10,857 nt of DNA from Actinomycetota bacterium (GTDB lineage: Bacteria; Actinomycetota; Actinomycetes; Streptosporangiales; Streptosporangiaceae). Where the stretch lies: assembly GCA_003541285.1 (NCBI GenBank), contig DPMS01000333.1, positions 3,965 through 14,821 of the forward strand, read 5' to 3'. Below are positions 6,509 through 10,857 of this stretch, in pieces; position 1 is the first letter of the stretch, and every line of letters begins with the position of its first letter. Under the pieces are notes generated by a model that ran no database searches, was not told the DNA's origin, and saw nothing but the letters and a program-made list of their open reading frames with translations. Position numbers and translations under genes: made by a program.

Positions 6509-6650
6509 TGAGGGTGGTGGTGCTGATGGCGGAGACGGCGTCGCCATTGGCGAGCGTGGCGTAGACCGTACTGCCGTCGCTGGAGAGCACGAGGCCAGTG
6601 GCACCAGGCTCGTTAGGGATGGTTAGGTCTGCCACGGGCACCTCGCCAGC
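6509..6650 (-). pseudogene. Single YVTN-type beta-propeller repeat remnant
   Basis: The minus-strand frame encodes VADLTIPNEPGATGLVLSS, then DGSTVYATLANGDAVSAIST. This is one blade of a YVTN-family beta-propeller (pattern: I-P-G, P-x-G-L-x-x-S-x-D-G, Y-V/A-T, V-S-x-I). A real protein would carry six or seven such blades. Neither side continues the pattern, and downstream the frame changes to the FtsX-like tail. A GTG at 6641 could start a short protein running to 6267, but that frame runs over the methyltransferase start and is probably not expressed. The rest of the gene-poor 6332-6777 stretch (about 445 bp) shows nothing else beyond the promoters at its edges. Confidence 0.5.
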
Positions 6651-6777
6651 CGGTGCCCTCCAGACCAGTCACGCCGCACCGATTCGACGGCCGGCACGGG
6701 GTTATGTCGGCAGGCGGCATTACGTTCGGGGCCGGGCGGCGTCATAAGGTGAGTTACCCGTTCGTATCAGGAGCGCC

Positions 6778-8301
6778 ATGAGCTTCAACCTGGCCACCAT
6801 GCTGCGGGAGTCCCGCGACGCCAAGCCGGATCGCCCGCTGTGCCACATCAGCGACCTGACCTTCAGCTACGCTCAGGTGGACGAGATCTCAGGGCGCGTG
6901 GCCAGCGCCCTGCTCGGCACTGGGCTGCGCCGCGGCGACAAGGTCGCCGTGCAGTTGCCCAACCTGCCGCAGTTCCTCTTCACCTACTTCGCCATCCTCA
7001 AGGCCGGCCTGGTGATGGTCCCGCTGAACCCGCTGCTGAAAGCGCCCGAGATCGCCTACCAGCTGCAGGACTCCGAGTCCAGGCTGCTGATCACCTTCGA
7101 GGGGTTTGCAGTGGAGGCGGTCGCCGGAGCCCGGCAGGCCGGGAACGTGCCCACGTACGTGGTGAACCTCCCTGGCAACGACCAGCGGCCCGAGGGCACC
7201 AAGCACTACGACGAGCTCTATTTCGCCGGCGATACCGGCGAGATCGAGCCCACCAATGCCGACGACACCGCAGTGATCATCTACACCAGCGGGACCACCG
7301 GCAAGCCCAAGGGCGCCGAGCTCACCCATTTCCAGCTGTACATGAACTGCACCGTGGCCGGCGAGCTGTTCGGCTTCCGTGACGACGACATCGGAGTCGC
7401 GGTACTGCCGATGTTCCACGTGTTCGGCCTGTCCAGCGTGCTCAACACGGCGGTGCGGTTCGCGGGCACACTGGTGCTCATCCCGCGGTTCGAACCGGGC
7501 GCGGTGCTGGAGGCGATCGAGCGGCACCGGTGCACGATCTTCTCCGGCGTCCCGACCATGTACTACGCACTGTTGCAGGCGGAACTGGCCGGCCGGGACC
7601 TGTCATCGCTGCGGGTCGGGATTTCCGGCGGCGCCGCGATCCCGGGCGAGGTGATCCGCGCGTTCGAGGAGAAGTTCCCGGGCGTGGTCATCCTGGAGGG
7701 CTACGGCCTGTCCGAGACCGCCAGCACCACGACCTTCAACATCAGTGCCGAGCAGCGCAAAGTACTGTCCATCGGCAAGCCCATCTGGGGAGTGGAGGTC
7801 CGGGTGGTTGACGAGCAGGACAAGCCGCTCCTGCCCGGCCCGGAGAACATCGGCGAGATCGTCATCCGCGGCCACAACGTCATGAAGGGCTACTACGGGC
7901 GGCCCGGGGAGACCGCCGATGCCTTCCGCAGCGGCTGGTTCCACACCGGCGACCTCGCCTACGCCGACGAGGACGGCTACCTGTTCATCGTCGACCGCAA
8001 GAAGGACATGCTGATCCGGGGCGGCTACAACATCTACCCACGGGAGATCGAGGAGGTCCTGTTCGGCCACCCAGCAGTGGCAGAGGCCGCCGTCGTCGGC
8101 AAGCCGGACCCGCGCGTTGGCGAGGAGGTGGTCGCGTTCGTCGTGCCGAAGCCGGGCGCGGACGCCAACCCGGAGGAGATCATTGCGTACTGCCGGGAGC
8201 GGCTGGCGGCCTACAAGTACCCGCGCGAGATCCGGGTCGCCGCCGAACTGCCGAAGGGGCCAACCGGGAAGATCCTCAAGAGGGAGTTGCGGGCGGAATA
8301 A
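6778..8301 (+). CDS. Fatty-acid acyl-CoA ligase (AMP-forming)
   Basis: 507 aa, full length for a FadD-like or medium/long-chain acyl-CoA synthetase. It activates a carboxylic acid with ATP to an acyl-adenylate, then forms the CoA thioester. Adenylate-forming motifs are intact: P-loop YTSGTTGKPKG (169-179), GYGLSETAS (308-316), HTGDL with D392, the hinge DRKKDML (406-412), GGYNIYPREIEE (415-426) and the C-terminal catalytic lysine K498 in PKGPTGKILKREL. The ATG has AGGAG 4 nt upstream. The downstream gene on the same strand, 76 bp away, is an acyl-CoA dehydrogenase relic, so the pair probably served fatty-acid or related acyl-chain oxidation. Chain-length preference cannot be read. Related benzoate/coumarate-type ligases share the fold, so the exact substrate is open. 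Confidence 0.93.
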   Translation: MSFNLATMLRESRDAKPDRPLCHISDLTFSYAQVDEISGRVASALLGTGLRRGDKVAVQLPNLPQFLFTYFAILKAGLVMVPLNPLLKAPEIAYQLQDSESRLLITFEGFAVEAVAGARQAGNVPTYVVNLPGNDQRPEGTKHYDELYFAGDTGEIEPTNADDTAVIIYTSGTTGKPKGAELTHFQLYMNCTVAGELFGFRDDDIGVAVLPMFHVFGLSSVLNTAVRFAGTLVLIPRFEPGAVLEAIERHRCTIFSGVPTMYYALLQAELAGRDLSSLRVGISGGAAIPGEVIRAFEEKFPGVVILEGYGLSETASTTTFNISAEQRKVLSIGKPIWGVEVRVVDEQDKPLLPGPENIGEIVIRGHNVMKGYYGRPGETADAFRSGWFHTGDLAYADEDGYLFIVDRKKDMLIRGGYNIYPREIEEVLFGHPAVAEAAVVGKPDPRVGEEVVAFVVPKPGADANPEEIIAYCRERLAAYKYPREIRVAAELPKGPTGKILKRELRAE

Positions 8302-8315
8302 CCCAGCTACCACAG

Positions 8316-8330
8316 CCCGGCAGTGCCGGG
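8316..8330 (+). terminator. GC hairpin after the acyl-CoA ligase
   Basis: CCCGGC (8316-8321), loop AGT, GCCGGG (8325-8330): a perfect 6-bp stem 14 nt past the ligase stop, with no T-tract. It could end or attenuate transcription between the ligase and the dehydrogenase relic. Confidence 0.45.
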
Positions 8331-8365
8331 ACGTTCGCCCTTGCCGGGCGGGGTCCTGCCGTGCG

Positions 8366-8371
8366 TAGTGT
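8366..8371 (+). promoter_or_regulatory. Possible -10 box for the acyl-CoA dehydrogenase relic
   Basis: TAGTGT lies 6 nt before the GTG at 8378. TTGCCG (8341-8346), 19 nt further upstream, is a possible -35. With no Shine-Dalgarno site in the interval, a leaderless start is plausible. Inference from spacing. Confidence 0.3.
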
Positions 8372-8377
8372 CGTCGC

Positions 8378-8821
8378 GTGGACTTCATCCTGAGCGACCG
8401 GTCGCGCGAGCTGCAGGGGCGCCTGGCGGCGTTCATGGACGAGTGCGTCTACCCGGCCGAGGCCGTCTACGCGCGTGGCCGCGCGACGCCGCTCGACCCG
8501 GACCACGTTCCGCCGGTCGTCGAGGAACTCCAGGCCGAGGCACGCTCGCGCGGACTGTGGCTCGACCCGCTGCTTGAAGGCGAGATCCGCTCGTGCTTCG
8601 CGATGACCGAGCCTGACGTCGCATCGTCCGACGCCACGAATATCGCGACCAGGATCGAGCGTGACGGCAACGACCTGGTCATTACCGGCCGCAAGTGGTG
8701 GATCACCGGCGCCGCCGATCCGCGCTGCCGCGTCGCACTCGTACTCGGGGTGAGTGACCCGGACGCCGGGTCCACCAGCGACACTCGCTCGTGCCCGTGC
8801 CCCTCGACACCCCCGGCGTGA
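8378..8821 (+). pseudogene. Acyl-CoA dehydrogenase, N-terminal part (internal deletion, ends by frameshift)
   Basis: From GTG 8378 the frame matches the start of ACAD10/11-like acyl-CoA dehydrogenases: MDFILSDRSRELQ, VYPAEAVY and EARSRGLW (about 54-61). It then jumps directly to LDPLLEGEIRSCFAMTEP. In intact relatives, GLW is followed by roughly 70-80 residues (NLFLPDP to the ERWL helix) before this point, so an in-frame deletion near 8560 is likely; TGG is present at both expected edges. The FAD/substrate strand FAMTEPDVASSDAT and the GRKWWITGAADPRC block follow intact. After SDPDAG the frame is lost and ends in a Cys/Ser/Pro-rich tail. The sense continues in the next frame back, consistent with loss of one G in the GGG run at 8768-8770. 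Two independent lesions argue for a dead gene. Confidence 0.85.
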
Positions 8822-9684
8822 CGCCCGTCCGCGACCTCACCGTGTTCGGCTACCACGACCACCAGGGGCACTGCGAGGTGCGCTTCGAGGGCGCCCGCGT
8901 GCCGGCGACGAACCTGCTCGGTCCTGCCGGCGCGGGCTTCGTCGTCGCACAGAGCCGCCTCGGTCCGGGCCGCGTGCACCACTGCATGCGCGCGATCGGG
9001 ATGAGCGAGCGCGCGCTCGAACTGATGGCGCGCCGGGCGCTGTCGCGGACCGCATTCGGGGCGACGCTGGCCGAGCAGGGCGTCGTACGGCGGGACATCG
9101 CCGAATCGCGCATCACGATCGAGCAGCTCCGGCTGCTGGTGTACAAGACCGCCTGGCTCCTCGACACAGCAGGGCACAAGGGAGCGCGGATCGAGGTGGC
9201 CGCCATCAAGGCCGCGGTGCCGCGGGCCGTCGCCGAGATCGTCGACCGCGCGATCCAGGTGCATGGAGGGCTCGGGTTGTCCGGCGATGTGCCGCTCGCG
9301 CAGCTGTATGCCGCAAGCCGCGCGCTCCGGATCGCCGACGGCCCCGACGACGTACACCTTGAGTCGGTGGCGCGGCGGGAACGCACCAGAGTCGGGCACG
9401 TCCTCGTAGCGGAAGACCCCCGGGTCGCCGGGCTGGTAACAGACGGCAGCTCATGGCGTCCGTCCCGCCGGCACAGGCAGGCAGCCAGCCGCCTGCAGCA
9501 GGCTGGTCATGGCTTCACCGCCCGCACGAACGCGCTGATGACCTTGCCGGCCACCTGCGGCGCGAGCCGGTCCGCATCCAGGCCCTGGGAGGCCAGGAAC
9601 TCACGGGCCTCGTCTTCGCCGAAGGTGCGGGTCGGCTGCACCTCGATGCTGGCGAACCCGGCAGCTTCCAGCTTGGCGCGGTAG
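8791..9684 (+). pseudogene. Acyl-CoA dehydrogenase, C-terminal part (no natural stop, runs antisense into arsM)
   Basis: In the frame one base back from the N-terminal part, the family sequence resumes at HSLVPVPLDTPGVTPVRDL, just after the frameshift. It continues through VFGYHDHQGHCEV, LGPGRVHHCMRAIGM, RTAFGATLAEQG and AIQVHGGLGLSGD to RIADGPDDVHLESVARRE near 9381. This covers the C-terminal helical domain and the FAD-binding dimer contacts. Beyond about 9385 nothing matches the family, and the frame stays open to 9684, 178 bp past the arsM stop on the opposite strand. The natural 3' end therefore seems lost or diverged. ATG 8791 is only the first ATG in frame and has no ribosome site, so separate translation is doubtful. 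A sequencing error could explain the frameshift but not the upstream deletion. Confidence 0.82.
9485..9506 (-). terminator. Hairpin directly after arsM
   Basis: CCAGCC (9485-9490) and GGCTGG (9501-9506) form a 6-bp stem with a 10-nt loop, starting at the base after the arsM stop codon. An alternative inner stem is GCCTG (9491-9495) with CAGGC (9499-9503). Either could end the arsR-arsM transcript; no T-tract follows. Confidence 0.45.
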
Positions 9685-10298
9685 TCGCTCTCTGCCAGCG
9701 CCCCGGCGAAGCAGCCGGCCCACAGCCCGGCGTGCTGGCGCAGCTCAGCAGGGATAGAGCCACGGATGACGATGTCAGAGACCGCGAATCGGCCGCCGGG
9801 CCGCAGCACGCGGAAGGCCTCGCGCAGCACCCGGTCCTTGTCGGCGGACAGGTTGATGACGCAGTTGGAGATGATCACGTCGACTGCGGCGTCCGGGAGC
9901 GGGATGTTCTCGATCTCCCCCCGCAGGAACTCGGCGTTCTCCAGGCCGGACCGCGCCTTGTTCTGCTCCGCCAGTTCGAGCATCTCCTCGGTCATGTCCA
10001 GGCCGTAGGCCTTGCCGGACGGGCCGACCCGGCGGGCGGAGAGCAGCACGTCGATGCCGCCGCCCGAGCCGAGGTCGAGCACCACTTCGCCCGGCTGCAG
10101 CTGGGCGAGCGCGGCCGGGTTGCCGCAGCCCAGGGATGCCTCCAGCGCCTCGGCGGGGACTGCTTCGGAGTCTTCCTCGCGGTACAGGTCACTGGAGACT
10201 GCATCAACAGTGCCGCTGGCAGCCGTGCCGCTCAGCACGCGGCGTGCCTCCTGCCGGTAATGGTCCTTGACGAGCTGCTTGACGTCGTTGTCAGTCAT
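9507..10298 (-). CDS. arsM: Arsenite S-adenosylmethionine methyltransferase ArsM
   Basis: 263 aa, typical bacterial ArsM length. It methylates As(III) with AdoMet to mono-, di- and trimethyl arsenicals in the cytoplasm. The AdoMet motif VLDLGSGGGID (73-83) and YGLDMTEEML (98-107) are present. So are the three cysteines that bind arsenic in characterised ArsM proteins: C58 in SLGCGNP, C146 in ISNCVINL and C196 in WAGCFAGAL. The double cysteine often found near residue 25-30 of actinobacterial ArsM is absent here (SGTAASGTVDAVSS instead). The ATG has AAGGAGG 8 nt upstream, a strong ribosome site. It follows arsR by 19 nt on the same strand, so it should be induced by arsenite. No arsenite efflux pump or arsenate reductase is in the window. 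Confidence 0.96.
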   Translation of the reverse strand: MTDNDVKQLVKDHYRQEARRVLSGTAASGTVDAVSSDLYREEDSEAVPAEALEASLGCGNPAALAQLQPGEVVLDLGSGGGIDVLLSARRVGPSGKAYGLDMTEEMLELAEQNKARSGLENAEFLRGEIENIPLPDAAVDVIISNCVINLSADKDRVLREAFRVLRPGGRFAVSDIVIRGSIPAELRQHAGLWAGCFAGALAESDYRAKLEAAGFASIEVQPTRTFGEDEAREFLASQGLDADRLAPQVAGKVISAFVRAVKP

Positions 10299-10317
10299 GA
10301 TGCTGGCCTCCTTCGGG

Positions 10318-10632
10318 CTACCGATCCTCGTCCGCGCAGCAGGAGTCGTTCAGGTAACCGACGAGCCGCCGCGCATGATCGAAATCGACGACGTAGTAAA
10401 CGTGACGCCCCTCCCGCCGGGACCGCAGCAGGCCCGCGTGGGTCATCTCCTTGAGGTGAAAGGAAAGGGTCTGCGGAGGGATCCCGAGCTTGCGTGCGAG
10501 TTCCCCGGCGCTCTCCCCGCTGCCGCCCTTGCGCACCAGCTGCCGGAACAGCTCCAGCCGGGTCTCATGGGCGAGCGCCGCCAGGCCGCTGATCACGGCC
10601 GCCGGACTCAGGTCAGTACGTTCCTCTATCAT
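10318..10632 (-). CDS. arsR: ArsR-family arsenite-responsive repressor
   Basis: 104 aa from ATG 10632. The longer open frame upstream (to 10839) overlaps the cold shock gene and is not family-like, so the short start is chosen. The winged helix runs from about 11 to 88: LAHETRLELFRQLV, GELARKLGIPPQTLSFHLKEM as recognition region, and REGRHVYYVVDF as wing. The classic ELCVCDL metal site of the recognition-region helix is missing. The only cysteines are C98-C99 near the C-terminus (NDSCCADEDR), as in Acidithiobacillus-type ArsR, where C95/C96/C102 bind As(III); here a third cysteine is lacking. It should repress its own promoter and arsM, and let go on As(III) binding. A TATAGT -10 lies 9 nt before the ATG, and GGAAG is 4 nt upstream. 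Confidence 0.93.
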   Translation of the reverse strand: MIEERTDLSPAAVISGLAALAHETRLELFRQLVRKGGSGESAGELARKLGIPPQTLSFHLKEMTHAGLLRSRREGRHVYYVVDFDHARRLVGYLNDSCCADEDR

Positions 10633-10641
10633 CTTGCTTCC

Positions 10642-10665
10642 ACTATACCACGATACTCGAAGTAT
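10642..10665 (-). promoter_or_regulatory. arsR-arsM promoter and probable ArsR operator
   Basis: On the minus strand TATAGT (10647-10642) is a good -10 box. Just upstream, ATACTTCGAGTAT (10665-10653) has perfect 5-bp inverted arms (ATACT/AGTAT) around TCG, where a repressor would block RNA polymerase. The -35 is poor. The -10 ends 9 nt before the arsR ATG, so the leader would be only a few bases. Operator identity is inferred from symmetry and position. Confidence 0.55.
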
Positions 10666-10801
10666 GGGTTTGAGACTGTGGCGCGCCCGAATCCCACCGG
10701 CGCGCGGCCCGTGCCCAGGGGCTAGCCACAGCGATATGGCAAGCGCGGGCCCGCACGGCCGTGACGGGGGGCGCCGCATCGACACACCGAGAAGGTTCAA
10801 G

Positions 10802-10857
10802 ATGGCGCAGGGCACTGTGAAGTGGTTTAACGGCGACAAGGGCTACGGCTTCATCGC
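10802..10857 (+). CDS. Cold shock protein, N-terminal part (cut by window edge)
   Basis: From ATG 10802 the frame reads MAQGTVKWFNGDKGYGFI before the window ends. This is the unmistakable start of a CspA-type cold shock domain: RNP1-like KGYGFI plus the aromatic WFN strand, which bind single-stranded RNA or DNA as a chaperone. The full protein should be about 67 aa. AGAAGG lies 6 nt upstream as ribosome site. It is divergent from arsR, with 169 bp between. That interval holds the ArsR operator at its left end and a GC-rich leader; I see no convincing promoter for this gene. Confidence 0.92.
   Translation, partial: MAQGTVKWFNGDKGYGFI

Noticed and set aside
6267..6641. 124-codon minus-strand frame as a working gene
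   Set aside because: Only its first third resembles a beta-propeller blade; the rest is frame-shifted FtsX-like tail and non-coding DNA overlapping the methyltransferase start.
8466..9399. 310-codon minus-strand frame opposite the acyl-CoA dehydrogenase
   Set aside because: Antisense shadow of strongly conserved dehydrogenase sequence; no domain of its own.
10633..10839. N-terminal extension of ArsR
   Set aside because: It would cover the promoter/operator and the cold shock start on the other strand; family length fits the ATG at 10632.

Overview
The window looks like a piece of a high-GC actinobacterial chromosome. Evidence: strong G/C bias at third codon positions, GTG starts, a MocR regulator divergent from a YczE membrane protein, and several genes whose only promoter-like -10 hexamer lies 6-8 nt before the start codon, which suggests leaderless mRNAs. 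No rRNA, tRNA, CRISPR array or complete insertion sequence is visible.

Layout. (1) 1-155, minus: a short membrane-protein reading frame running off the left edge, possibly a decayed NCS1-type permease. (2) 371-1852, minus, and 2029-2715, plus: a MocR-type regulator (YczR-like) and a YczE-type membrane protein. They are transcribed divergently from a shared region that holds repeated CAATTGGCTC/GAGCCAATTG half-sites and a very G-rich leader on the regulator's side. (3) 2774-4190, minus: a DUF805 membrane protein and a zinc-ribbon metallo-beta-lactamase-fold protein, each with its own hairpin or promoter signals. (4) 4299-6331, minus: a two-gene type II restriction-modification system, methyltransferase first and endonuclease 8 nt downstream. 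It is visibly less GC-rich than its neighbours. (5) 6332-6777: no intact gene, but two gene-end remnants (a YVTN-type beta-propeller repeat and an FtsX-type permease C-terminus) abut in different frames. (6) 6778-9684, plus: an intact fatty-acid-type acyl-CoA ligase followed by a broken acyl-CoA dehydrogenase with an internal in-frame deletion and a frameshift. (7) 9507-10632, minus: an arsR-arsM operon for arsenite-responsive arsenic methylation. (8) 10802 to the right edge, plus: the start of a cold shock protein gene.

How the parts work together. The MocR regulator probably controls yczE (and possibly itself) through the half-sites between them. The methyltransferase and endonuclease form a self-contained defence pair in a scarred, gene-poor spot, which suggests lateral acquisition. 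ArsR would release the arsR-arsM promoter when it binds As(III), letting ArsM methylate arsenite. The acyl-CoA ligase would have fed acyl-CoA to the neighbouring dehydrogenase, but the latter looks dead. I see no clearly novel multi-gene system. The items most worth a second look are the unassigned restriction endonuclease, the MocR operator with its G-rich leader, and the pattern of gene decay.
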